A DNA stretch of 61,644 bases, from assembly GCA_029567505.1 (NCBI GenBank), contig JAKPXO010000216.1:1-61644 (forward strand), written 5' to 3'. The stretch is from Acidobacteriota bacterium. GTDB lineage: Bacteria > Acidobacteriota > Thermoanaerobaculia > UBA5066. The position numbers and the translations under genes were made by a program. Every line of letters starts with the position of its first letter. Position 1 is the stretch's first letter. The notes under the pieces were generated by a model, which did not search any database, was not told where the DNA came from, and worked only from the letters and a program-made list of their open reading frames with translations. Below, in pieces: positions 51,955 through 60,012 of this stretch.

Positions 51955-53964
51955 ATGTCCCGCGTCCGCCGCGTTCTCCTTCTCGCGCTCGGCGCTCTCC
52001 TCGCGGGAGCGGCGGCGCGGGGCTTCCTCGCCGTCGTCGAGGCGGCGCTCGAGGGGAGGATCCGCGCGAGGATCGTCTCCGAGGCGGCGGAGCGCGGCTT
52101 CCGGGCCGACGTGGACGGCGTGACGGTCCGGCTTCCGTTCCGCGCGCGCCTCTCGGGGCTCGTGATCGCGGGGCACGGCGTGAGGGCCCGGCTCGAGCGG
52201 GTCGACGTGCGGGTCAGCCTCCTCGGGCGCGGCGCGGTCGGTCGTCTGCGACGCGTCGAGGTCGGCGCGCTCGCCGCCGACCTCCCGGAGGGGCTCTCGG
52301 TTCGGGTGGCGCCGAGCGCGTGGGACGTCTCCGTCGAGGCCGGACTTCTCGCGCTGAGAGGGCGTAACGGCGAGGGGGGAATCGCGTTCGAGCGGCCGGG
52401 CGGCGGCGCGTTTCGGCTCCGGCTCGACCGGCTCGCCCTGACCCGGCTCGTCCTCCTCCGGCGGGACGGCGCGTTCGTCGGGGACCTCGGCGAGGCGTCG
52501 GGAATCCTCGACTTGACGCCCGCGGCAGACGGGAGCCTCGCGGTCGAGACCAACCTGATCTCGAGAGGGGTCCGTCTCTCGATGCCGCCCGACGAGGAGG
52601 TGACGGAGGCCGTGCCGCTCGGCGAGCCGTTCGACGCCGAGGGCACGCTGACGGCGACGCTCTTCCGCGAGGCGGCCTTCCTCGAGGTGGCCTGCCTGTC
52701 GGGAGACGCCGCGGGACTTCGAGGCACGGCGCGGGGCGTCGCCGCGTTCGCTCCGCGGGACGCCTGGCTGGACGTCGGGCTCGAGGTCCCGCGTCTGGAG
52801 CTCGGGCCGCTCCTCGCGGCCTCGGGCCTCGAGCTTCCCGCGGAGGACGGCGACCTCGGAAGCGCCGAGCTCGTCGCCCGCATCGAGGGCCGCATGCTCG
52901 ACCCGAAGTCGTGGGTCGTCGAGGAGCGGCTCGACTTCCGGCCGCCGGCACGGCCGCTCCCCGAGGTCGCGAGGCTGCGAGGGCCGTTCCGGCGGGTCAT
53001 GACCGGAAGGGACGGACGGCGAACGCCGGTCACGGTCGATTCCGAGAGCCCCGACTTCGTCCCGCTCGAGGCGGTCCCCGCCCACTTCGTCCGTGGCCTC
53101 CTGACTTCGGAAGACGCCGACTTCTGGGGGCATCCTGGCCTCGACCTCGGCGAGGTCCCGGTCGCCGCTTCGATGAACTGGGTCCGCGGCCGAAGGGCGC
53201 GCGGCGCTTCGACGATCACGCAGCAGCTCGCGAAGAACCTCTTCCTGACGCGCGAGAGGAGCTACCGCCGGAAGCTCCAGGAGGCGGCGCTGGCCCTGCA
53301 CCTGGAGTCGACGCTCGGGAAGCGGCGGATCCTCGAGATCTACCTGAACGTCATCGAGTGGGGGCCGGGCCTCCACGGCCTCGGGCCGGCCGCGCGCCAC
53401 TACTTCGGGAAGAACCCGCAGGACCTGACGCCACGCGAAGGGGCTTTCCTCGTCGCGCTCATCCCGGGCCCGGTCAAGTACCAGTCGTCGTTCGCGGGCG
53501 GGGTCCTGTCGCGGGGCTTCACCCGGCTCGTGAACGGCGTCCTCCGCCGCCTCGCCTCGGTCGGGATGCTGACCGACGAGGAGCTGAAGGCCGAGCTCGA
53601 GACGCCGCTGCGGCTGCGGTGGACGCCGGCCGACGTGGCGGGCGAGGAGCTCGTGGCGGGGGGAGCTGGATCGGACGCGCTCGAGCCGGACGAGGAGGTC
53701 GAGGAAGAGGTCGGTGTCCCGATCCTCGCTCCCGTCGAGCCGGCGCCCGCGACCGACGAGTCGGCCTCGTCCGGCCTTCCCGCGTCTTCCGCCTTGCCGC
53801 CGGCCGCGGCCGGCCCCGTGCCGGCTGCAGGGACGGCACCGGGTCCCGCCGCGACGCCGACGCCGGCCGCGAGGCCGCCCGCGAGGGAGAGCCCCGGCCC
53901 GGTGCTTCCACCACCGGCGCCCACGCCGCGACCGACGCCGCGCGCGACGGCACCGGCGGGCTGA
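51955..53964 (+). CDS. AsmA-like/GT51 monofunctional peptidoglycan glycosyltransferase
   Basis: 669 residues. A single N-terminal membrane helix (about 5-26) leads to a long beta-rich region (about 40-330) like AsmA/TamB-type domains. The GT51 domain (about 375-530) has the catalytic Glu motif SEDADFWGHPG (near 384-394), TITQQLAKNLFLT (near 424-436), KLQEAALALHLE and RILEIYLNVIEWGPG (near 461-475). There is no transpeptidase domain, but a Pro/Ala/Thr-rich, disordered tail (about 570-669) follows. It builds glycan strands from lipid II outside the inner membrane. The combination with an AsmA-like region is unusual. Divergent from TetR; 12 bases from the convergent lut gene. Confidence 0.85.
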   Translation: MSRVRRVLLLALGALLAGAAARGFLAVVEAALEGRIRARIVSEAAERGFRADVDGVTVRLPFRARLSGLVIAGHGVRARLERVDVRVSLLGRGAVGRLRRVEVGALAADLPEGLSVRVAPSAWDVSVEAGLLALRGRNGEGGIAFERPGGGAFRLRLDRLALTRLVLLRRDGAFVGDLGEASGILDLTPAADGSLAVETNLISRGVRLSMPPDEEVTEAVPLGEPFDAEGTLTATLFREAAFLEVACLSGDAAGLRGTARGVAAFAPRDAWLDVGLEVPRLELGPLLAASGLELPAEDGDLGSAELVARIEGRMLDPKSWVVEERLDFRPPARPLPEVARLRGPFRRVMTGRDGRRTPVTVDSESPDFVPLEAVPAHFVRGLLTSEDADFWGHPGLDLGEVPVAASMNWVRGRRARGASTITQQLAKNLFLTRERSYRRKLQEAALALHLESTLGKRRILEIYLNVIEWGPGLHGLGPAARHYFGKNPQDLTPREGAFLVALIPGPVKYQSSFAGGVLSRGFTRLVNGVLRRLASVGMLTDEELKAELETPLRLRWTPADVAGEELVAGGAGSDALEPDEEVEEEVGVPILAPVEPAPATDESASSGLPASSALPPAAAGPVPAAGTAPGPAATPTPAARPPARESPGPVLPPPAPTPRPTPRATAPAG

Positions 53965-53976
53965 AGCGACCTTCCG

Positions 53977-56184
53977 TCAGGCCTCGGAGCCGTCTCCCGC
54001 GTGCTCGGCGACGGCCCGCGCGAGGAGCCGCGCGATGTGCTGCACCTCGACCGTGTCGTTCGACTTGTCGAGACCGCCGCGGATCTGCATGACGCAGCCC
54101 GGGCAGTCCATGACGGCGGCGGACGCCTTCGTGTCGCGGATGTTCGCGAGCTTCTTCTGGAGGATGGGCTTGCTGATCTCGGGGAACTTCAGGGAGTAGG
54201 AGCCCCCCATGCCGCAGCAGGTGTCCGACTCCTTCATCTCGACGACCTCGTGGCCGGCCCTCCGGAGGAGCGCACGCGGCTCCTCGGAGACGTGGAGCGT
54301 CCGCTTCAGGTGGCAGGAGTCGTGGTACGTCACCGCGGGGACCTTCCTCGGGTCGAGCTTCAGCGAGCCCTCGTCGACGAGCCGCGTCACGAGCGAGGAG
54401 AAGTCGATCACCTTCGCCGCGAGCGCCTCGGCCCTCGCGACCCACTCGGCCTTCCCCGTGCTCCGGAGCGACCGCGCGAACTCGTGGCGGAGCGCCGTCG
54501 TGCAGGTGGGGCAGGCCGAGACGACCCAGTCGACCTCCTCCGCGAGGAGCGCCTCGATGTTGTCGATCGCGTTCCGCGCGGCGACCTCGTACGCGCCGCT
54601 GTAGCGCGCCGGGGCGCCGCAGCAGGTCTGTGCCTCGGGGAACGTCACCTCGACGCCTCCCGCGTTCAGGACCTTCACGACGTCCTCGCCCATTCCCGGG
54701 TAGGCGAAGTCGATGAGGCAACCGGCGTAGAAGGCGGCCTTCCGCGTCCGTGGCGCGACCGGCGCCTCCGCGCCCTTCTCCGCGGGCTCCGTCGCACGGA
54801 AGACCTTCTGCTCGATCGCTCGGAACGCGTCGCGGAACGGCCTCTCGGCGATCGCCGGGAGGCTCCGGAAATCGGCGAGGCCGGAGAGGAAGAGCGGCAG
54901 GTGCCTCACGAAGCCGTCCTTCTCGAACGGCTTCTGGGCGAGCGAAGCGGACCGGAGGACCGAGTGGAAGAGGCGGCGGTTGTTGACGACCGAGAAGATC
55001 GCCTTCTGGACGAAGGGCTGCCCCTTCTCCTGCACCTGCCGGCGGCGGACCTCGACGATCAGCTCGGGGATGTCGATTTTCCCGGGGCAGACGCCGACGC
55101 AGTTGCCGCACTGGATGCAGAGCCCCTGGATCTCCTTCGAGCGCTCCATCGCGCCGGTCCAGGCGGTCAGGATCGTCCCGATGCCGCCCGTGTAGACGTC
55201 GCCGAAGACGTGCCCGCCGACGTGCCGGTAGACGGGGCAGACGTTCAGGCAGGAGGCGCAGCGGATGCACTGGAGCGCCTCCTTGAAGACCGGGTCCGCC
55301 GCCATCTCGGTCCGCCGGTGGTCCATCAGGACGACGTGGAGCTCCTTCGGCGTCCCGTCGGTGTTCGGCGCGGCGCCCGTGATCATCGAGACGTAGCTCG
55401 TCAGCAGCTGCCCCGTCGCGCTCCGCGGCAGGGCGGTCAGGATCGGGACGACGTCCTCGAACCGCTCGACGAGCTTCTCGAGGCCGACGATGGCGACGTG
55501 GATCCGCGGGAGCGACGTGACGAGGCGCGCGTTCCCCTCGTTCGTCACGAGGACGAGCGTCCCGGTCTCGGCGACCGCGATGTTGGCGCCGGAGATCCCC
55601 ATGTCGGCCTCGAGAAAGGCGCTCCGGAGCTCCTTGCGCGCCACCTTCACGAGCCGGGGGATGTCGGTCGAAAGCCGTTCGCCGACCTCATTGCTGAAGA
55701 TCTCCGCCACGTCCTCCTTCGACAGGTGGATCGCGGGCATCACCATGTGCGAGGGGCGCTGGCCGGCGAGCTGGATGATCCACTCGCCGAGGTCGGTCTC
55801 CTTCACGTCGATCCCGGCCTCGGTCAGCGCCCTGTTGAGGTGGACCTCCTCGGAGGCCATCGACTTCGACTTCGCGACCTTCCTCACGCCCTTCTCTCGG
55901 GCGAGGTCGACGATGTACCGCCGGACCTCCTCGGGGCTCTTCAGGAGGACGACCTTCGCGCCGCGCGCGCCGGCCTCCTTCGCGAAGCGTTCGGCGAGCT
56001 CGGGGAGCCGGCCCGTCGCGTCTCCCTTCACTTCGGCGATCCTCGTGCGGACGGCCTCGAAGTCGATCCCCTGGTAGGCCTTCGCGCGGCTGACGGGGTA
56101 GGCCTCGTAGAAGCGGCCGAGGGCGGAGGCGAGGTTCGGGTCGCCGAGCGCCCCGGCGATCTCCTTGCGGAACGTCATCGTCAC
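53977..56184 (-). CDS. lutB: Fused lactate utilisation protein LutB-LutA
   Basis: 735 residues from a GTG in a GTGA overlap with lutC, with a GGAGGT site; an ATG six bases in is spaced poorly. The N-terminal LutB part has the LUD fold (about 60-290), two 4Fe-4S motifs CIRCASCLNVCP (about 306-317) and CIQCGNCVGVCP (about 355-366). The C-terminal LutA-like part (about 480-735) carries two CCG domains, the first around AGCLIDFAYPG and AQTCCGAP, the second around DSCHLKRT and SDTCCGMGG (near 655). In most bacteria LutA and LutB are separate proteins. Together with LutC it forms the iron-sulphur L-lactate dehydrogenase that feeds electrons to the respiratory chain. Confidence 0.88.
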   Translation of the reverse strand: MTMTFRKEIAGALGDPNLASALGRFYEAYPVSRAKAYQGIDFEAVRTRIAEVKGDATGRLPELAERFAKEAGARGAKVVLLKSPEEVRRYIVDLAREKGVRKVAKSKSMASEEVHLNRALTEAGIDVKETDLGEWIIQLAGQRPSHMVMPAIHLSKEDVAEIFSNEVGERLSTDIPRLVKVARKELRSAFLEADMGISGANIAVAETGTLVLVTNEGNARLVTSLPRIHVAIVGLEKLVERFEDVVPILTALPRSATGQLLTSYVSMITGAAPNTDGTPKELHVVLMDHRRTEMAADPVFKEALQCIRCASCLNVCPVYRHVGGHVFGDVYTGGIGTILTAWTGAMERSKEIQGLCIQCGNCVGVCPGKIDIPELIVEVRRRQVQEKGQPFVQKAIFSVVNNRRLFHSVLRSASLAQKPFEKDGFVRHLPLFLSGLADFRSLPAIAERPFRDAFRAIEQKVFRATEPAEKGAEAPVAPRTRKAAFYAGCLIDFAYPGMGEDVVKVLNAGGVEVTFPEAQTCCGAPARYSGAYEVAARNAIDNIEALLAEEVDWVVSACPTCTTALRHEFARSLRSTGKAEWVARAEALAAKVIDFSSLVTRLVDEGSLKLDPRKVPAVTYHDSCHLKRTLHVSEEPRALLRRAGHEVVEMKESDTCCGMGGSYSLKFPEISKPILQKKLANIRDTKASAAVMDCPGCVMQIRGGLDKSNDTVEVQHIARLLARAVAEHAGDGSEA

Positions 56185-56744
56185 GGCGTCACCTCCGCCC
56201 GCGCGGCCTCGCCGTCGTGGACGACGACGACGAGGCGCGACGGACCGTGGGCCCCGATCGTCAGGACGCGCTCGATGTCGGCCGTCCGGCTCGGCCCGGT
56301 CACGAACGCGATGTATGGGGCGGATCGGGGGTCGAGGCGCGGAAGGACGTCTGCGAGGCCCGGGAGGATCCGGATCGACTGGAGGAGCGCCACGTGGATC
56401 TCCGGCAGCGTCGAGGCCAGCCGCAGCGCGGGGTCGGTCGCGTCCTGGACGACGGTGCCCGTGTCGGCGAGCCCCCACTCCATCTCGCTGACGCCGACGC
56501 GGCTCCCGGCCGCGGCCTCCCGCGTGACGTCGAACGTCAGCCCGGGGACGCGGGAAGCGAACGCCTCGCGGTCGATCCCCGCGACGAGGGGGCCTCTTGC
56601 CCAGACCGCCCGCGCGCCGGCCTGGTCCGCGACCCCTTCCTTCGCGAGGAGCTCCGCGACGAATGCGAGCGCCTCGGTGCTCCCGCCGACGCGGTGGACC
56701 TCGGCGCTGACGGCTTCGGCTCGTGCGCGAAATGCCTCGAACAT
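56181..56744 (-). CDS. lutC: LutC-like LUD-domain lactate utilisation subunit
   Basis: 187 residues from ATG 56744, eleven bases after GGGAGGCGAG; the GTG at 56783 is less well placed. The LUD fold reads through GVSEMEWGLADTGTVV (about 97-112), LPEIHVALLQ and FVTGPSRTADIE (about 147-158), close to LutC. It is the third subunit of the LutABC lactate dehydrogenase and lies first here. Its start is in the divergent region shared with the two-component system. Confidence 0.85.
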   Translation of the reverse strand: MFEAFRARAEAVSAEVHRVGGSTEALAFVAELLAKEGVADQAGARAVWARGPLVAGIDREAFASRVPGLTFDVTREAAAGSRVGVSEMEWGLADTGTVVQDATDPALRLASTLPEIHVALLQSIRILPGLADVLPRLDPRSAPYIAFVTGPSRTADIERVLTIGAHGPSRLVVVVHDGEAARAEVTP

Positions 56745-56800
56745 CGCTCGCCTCCCGGGCCCGGAGCGCTCTCCGGCGACCACGGATCAGCTTATCTGAA

Positions 56801-56826
56801 TCTACGTAAAAATATCTAGGGTATTC
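56801..56826. promoter_or_regulatory. Candidate response-regulator box between lutC and the sensor kinase
   Basis: An AT-rich sequence starting TCTACGTAAAAATATCTAGG and ending GTATTC sits in the 149-base gap between divergent lutC and kinase genes. A close match (TCTAG..GAAAT.TCTAGG.TA) lies before the lactate permease at 59899-59922. TCTAGG read on the other strand contains CCTAGA, close to the CCY-type half-sites of NarL-like regulators. A NarL-type regulator is encoded just downstream. Confidence 0.5.
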
Positions 56827-56893
56827 TTGGCCGGTGAGCTTCGGTCGACTGGAGCGTCCGGGGCGGCCTGTTAGCCTCCCTCCCGGGGTCGGA

Positions 56894-59215
56894 ATGAGGC
56901 TTCGCGCTCTCCTCGCCGTGCTCGCGCTCCTTCTCGGGCCGACCGCCGGCGCCGCGGGAGCTGCCACGTCCGGGGCCGACGCGGCGTCCGGCCACCGTGT
57001 CCTCGTCCTCCACTCGTACTACAAGGGCTACAAGTGGGCCGACGACGAGCATCGCGGAATCACCTCGGTCCTCGAGCCGGTCCTCGGCGTCGAGAACGTC
57101 TTCGTCGAGTACATGGACACGAAGCGCTTCTACGAGCCGAGGCACGTCGCCCAGCTCCCGGAGGTCTACAGGCGGAAGTACGCGGACCACCGGATCGACC
57201 TCGTCGTCGGCGTGGACGACCGCGCGGTCGACTTCCTCGTCGAGCACCGCGACGAGGTCTTCCCCGGGACGCCCGTCGTCTTCTGCGGCGTCAACTACTT
57301 CCGCCCCGAGAAGCTGAAGGGGCGGGGCCTCTTCACCGGCGTGAGCGAGGACGCGGACCTCGGGGCGAGCCTCGAGACCGCGCTCGACCTCCACCCCGGC
57401 ACGCGGCGCATCTACGTCGTCAACGACGACACGGAGACCGGCCTCGCCGTGAGGGCCCGGCTCGCCGAGCTGGGACCCGCCGTCCGGGGCGTCCCGATGG
57501 AGCCGCTCGACGGCCTCTCGATGGAGCGGCTCCTCGCGCGACTCCGGGCGCTCCCACCCGACAGCCTCGTCTTCTTCGCGTTCTTCTTCCGCGACGCCGA
57601 CGGCCGCGTCTTCGGCTACGACGAGAGCGCGCGCCTCGTGACGGGTGCCTCGAACGCCCCGGTCTACGGAGCCTGGGACTTCAATCTCGGCCTCGGGATC
57701 GTGGGCGGGAGGCTCACGAGCGGGTTCGACCAGGGGGAGGCCGCCGCACGGATCGCGCTCCGGGTCCTGCGCGGCGAGGCGCCGGAGTCGATCCCGGTCC
57801 TTCGCGGCCTGCCGGGCCGGTACCTCTTCGACCACCTCGTGCTCAGGCGCTGGGGGATCCCCGCTTCGCGGCTCCCGGAGGGGAGCACGGTCCTCAACCT
57901 CCCGGAGTCGGCCTTCGCACGCTACCGGAAGGTCTTTCTGGCCGGCGCCGGGGCCCTCGTCCTCCTCGGGGTCCTGAATGCGATCCTCGCGCTGAACATC
58001 AGCCGGCGGAAGCTCGCCGAGGAGGCGCTCCGCCGGCACCAGGAGACGCTCGAGGAGACGATCCGGCTGCGATCGGAGGAGCTCTCGCGGGCGAACGAGG
58101 AGCTGCGGAGGGACATCCTGGAGCGCGAGCGAACCGAGCGCGCTCTCCGGGTCGCCGAGGCGAACCTCCGGAGCATCTTCGAGAACGCGGCCGAGGGGAT
58201 CTACCAGTCGACCCCGTCCGGGCGGTTCCTGACGGTGAACCCCGCCCTCGCGGCGATGGCCGGCTACGCCTCTCCGGCCGAGATGACGGAGGCGATCTCG
58301 GACATCCGGCGCGACTTCTACGTCGACCCGTCGAGCCGGGAGCGCTTCGAGGAGGCCCTCGTCGAGGAGGAGGAGGTCCGCGGCTTCGAGTCGCTCGTGA
58401 GGAGGAGGGACGGCGCGCTCATCTGGGTCCTCGAGAACGCGCGGGCCGTCCGGGACGAGAAGGGGCGGCTCGACCACTACGAGGGGATCGTCCAGGACAT
58501 CTCCGAGCGTCGGCAGATGGCGGAGAAGCTCGACCGGTCGCGCCGGAAGCTGCGCGGGCTCGCCGCGGAGATCACGCGGGTCGAGGAGCGGGAGCGGCGG
58601 GCGATCGCCGCGCAGCTCCACGACCAGCTCGGGGCGACGCTCTCGATGGGGAAGGTGAAGCTCGGCTCCCTCCGGCAGGAGGCGCAGGGGACGCCGCTCG
58701 CCGCCGGGATCGAGGCGGTGCACACGCTCGTCGGCGAGGCGGTCCGGGAGACCCGGGAGCTGACGTGGGAGCTGAGCCCGCCCGTCCTCTACCAGCTCGG
58801 TCTGGAGGCGGCCCTGGAGTGGCTCGGGGAGAGCTTCGAGGAGAGGCACGGGATCGCGTTCCGGTTCGAGAGGGAGGGCGAGAGGAGGGACCTCGGCGAC
58901 GAACGCCGGTTCCTCGTCTTCGCCGCGGTCCGCGAGCTCCTCCTGAACGTCGTCAAGCACGCGGACGCCGATGGGGCCTCCGTCCGGCTTCGCTGGCTCG
59001 GCGGCGGCGTCGAGGTCGCGGTGAGCGACGACGGGAAGGGCTTCGAGGCGGCCGCGCCCGCGCCGGACGAGAGCCGGAGCTTCGGGCTCTTCAGCATCCA
59101 GGAGCGGTTCGACGACCTCGGCGGAAGCGTCGCGATCCGCTCCCGTCCGGGCAAGGGGACGACGGTCGCCCTCGTGCTACCTTACCGGGCGGAGGCGGGG
59201 GAGGAGAGCGAATGA
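56894..59215 (+). CDS. Sensor histidine kinase with ABC-substrate-binding input domain
   Basis: 773 residues from ATG 56894, which opens a signal peptide (1-26); an upstream GTG would add 20 residues with no such role. The extracytoplasmic domain (about 33-310, starting VLVLHSYYKGYKWADDEHRGI) resembles ABC-type substrate-binding sensors (ABC_sub_bind). A membrane helix (about 346-367) and coiled coil precede a PAS domain (about 423-545), a HisKA_3 module with His576 in QLHDQLG, and a HATPase domain (about 655-765). It overlaps the regulator gene by four bases. The neighbouring Lut genes and permease suggest it senses lactate or a related acid. Confidence 0.9.
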   Translation: MRLRALLAVLALLLGPTAGAAGAATSGADAASGHRVLVLHSYYKGYKWADDEHRGITSVLEPVLGVENVFVEYMDTKRFYEPRHVAQLPEVYRRKYADHRIDLVVGVDDRAVDFLVEHRDEVFPGTPVVFCGVNYFRPEKLKGRGLFTGVSEDADLGASLETALDLHPGTRRIYVVNDDTETGLAVRARLAELGPAVRGVPMEPLDGLSMERLLARLRALPPDSLVFFAFFFRDADGRVFGYDESARLVTGASNAPVYGAWDFNLGLGIVGGRLTSGFDQGEAAARIALRVLRGEAPESIPVLRGLPGRYLFDHLVLRRWGIPASRLPEGSTVLNLPESAFARYRKVFLAGAGALVLLGVLNAILALNISRRKLAEEALRRHQETLEETIRLRSEELSRANEELRRDILERERTERALRVAEANLRSIFENAAEGIYQSTPSGRFLTVNPALAAMAGYASPAEMTEAISDIRRDFYVDPSSRERFEEALVEEEEVRGFESLVRRRDGALIWVLENARAVRDEKGRLDHYEGIVQDISERRQMAEKLDRSRRKLRGLAAEITRVEERERRAIAAQLHDQLGATLSMGKVKLGSLRQEAQGTPLAAGIEAVHTLVGEAVRETRELTWELSPPVLYQLGLEAALEWLGESFEERHGIAFRFEREGERRDLGDERRFLVFAAVRELLLNVVKHADADGASVRLRWLGGGVEVAVSDDGKGFEAAAPAPDESRSFGLFSIQERFDDLGGSVAIRSRPGKGTTVALVLPYRAEAGEESE

Positions 59216-59859
59216 GCACGACGATCCTGCTCGCGGACGACCACCGGATCGTCCGCGAGGGCCTCCGAACCCTCCTTTCGCAGCAGCCGGAGATGGAGGT
59301 CGTCGGGGAGGCGGCGGACGGTCGCGAGGCGGTCTCGCAGGCGCTCCTCCTCCGGCCCGCCGTCGTCGTCATGGACATCGCGATGCCGGAGCTGAACGGA
59401 GTCGAGGCGACGCGGCTCATCCTCGCGGAGCTCCCGGCGACGCGCATCGTCGCGCTCTCGATGTACGCCGACCGGCGCTTCGTCGCGGAGGTCCTCCGCG
59501 CGGGGGCGCTCGGCTACGTCCTGAAGGACGGCGCGTTCGAGGAGCTCGCCCTCGCGATCCGGACGACGCTCGCGGGGAAGACCTACCTGAGCCCCTCGAT
59601 CGCCGGGCTCGTCGTCGAGGAGCTCGTCCGGAAGGCAGCCGCGCCCGGCTCTCCGTCGCTCGCCTCTCTCACCCCGAGAGAGCGGCAGGTCCTGAAGCTC
59701 CTCGCCGGCGGGAAGCGCCCCCGCGAGATCGCCCAGGAGCTCGCGATCAGCAGCAAGACGGTCGAGGTCCACAAGCAGAACCTCATGAACAAGCTCGAGA
59801 TCCACTCGGCCGCCGAGCTGACGCGCTTCGCCATTCGGGAGGGGCTCGCGACACCCTGA
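59212..59859 (+). CDS. NarL/FixJ-type response regulator
   Basis: 215 residues, ATG in an ATGA overlap with the kinase. The receiver domain has ILLADDHRIVREGL (about 5-18) and the phospho-acceptor Asp55 in VVMDIAMPELNG. Lys in VLKDGAFEEL (near 104) is the conserved receiver Lys. The C-terminal LuxR-type helix-turn-helix is LTPRERQVLKLLAGGKRPREIAQEL followed by SSKTVEVHKQNL (about 154-192). It binds DNA once phosphorylated by the upstream kinase. The boxes at 56801-56826 and 59899-59922 are candidate targets. Confidence 0.92.
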   Translation: MSTTILLADDHRIVREGLRTLLSQQPEMEVVGEAADGREAVSQALLLRPAVVVMDIAMPELNGVEATRLILAELPATRIVALSMYADRRFVAEVLRAGALGYVLKDGAFEELALAIRTTLAGKTYLSPSIAGLVVEELVRKAAAPGSPSLASLTPRERQVLKLLAGGKRPREIAQELAISSKTVEVHKQNLMNKLEIHSAAELTRFAIREGLATP

Positions 59860-59898
59860 CCGGGCTGCCCCGGGGGGGGGAGCAGGGCCACGCGCCCG

Positions 59899-59922
59899 TT
59901 CTAGTCGAAATTTCTAGGTATA
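59899..59922. promoter_or_regulatory. Candidate response-regulator box before the lactate permease
   Basis: TTCTAGTCGAAATTTCTAGGTATA, AT-rich against the genome background and resembling the box at 56801-56826. It ends 90 bases before the permease start codon, where an activator could act. Confidence 0.5.
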
Positions 59923-59955
59923 AACACCAATAAATTGATGTATCCTCATCATTGC

Positions 59956-59985
59956 ACCTAAGTATCATCACTCCCATCCTTAGGT
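59956..59985. promoter_or_regulatory. Inverted repeat upstream of the lactate permease
   Basis: Two 7-base arms, ACCTAAG (59956-59962) and CTTAGGT (59979-59985), with a 16-base spacer. The arm CTTAGGT resembles TCTAGGT in the box at 59913-59919. The repeat is 28 bases upstream of the permease ATG, so it could be an operator at the core promoter or a 5' leader hairpin. Confidence 0.45.
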
Positions 59986-60012
59986 CCATCTGGTCGGGAT
60001 GAGGAGGGGCTG

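Noticed and set aside
59860-59873. A 5-base hairpin after the response regulator gene
   Set aside because: Chance-level stem in GC-rich DNA; a promoter for the permease follows, but the hairpin alone is not convincing as a terminator.
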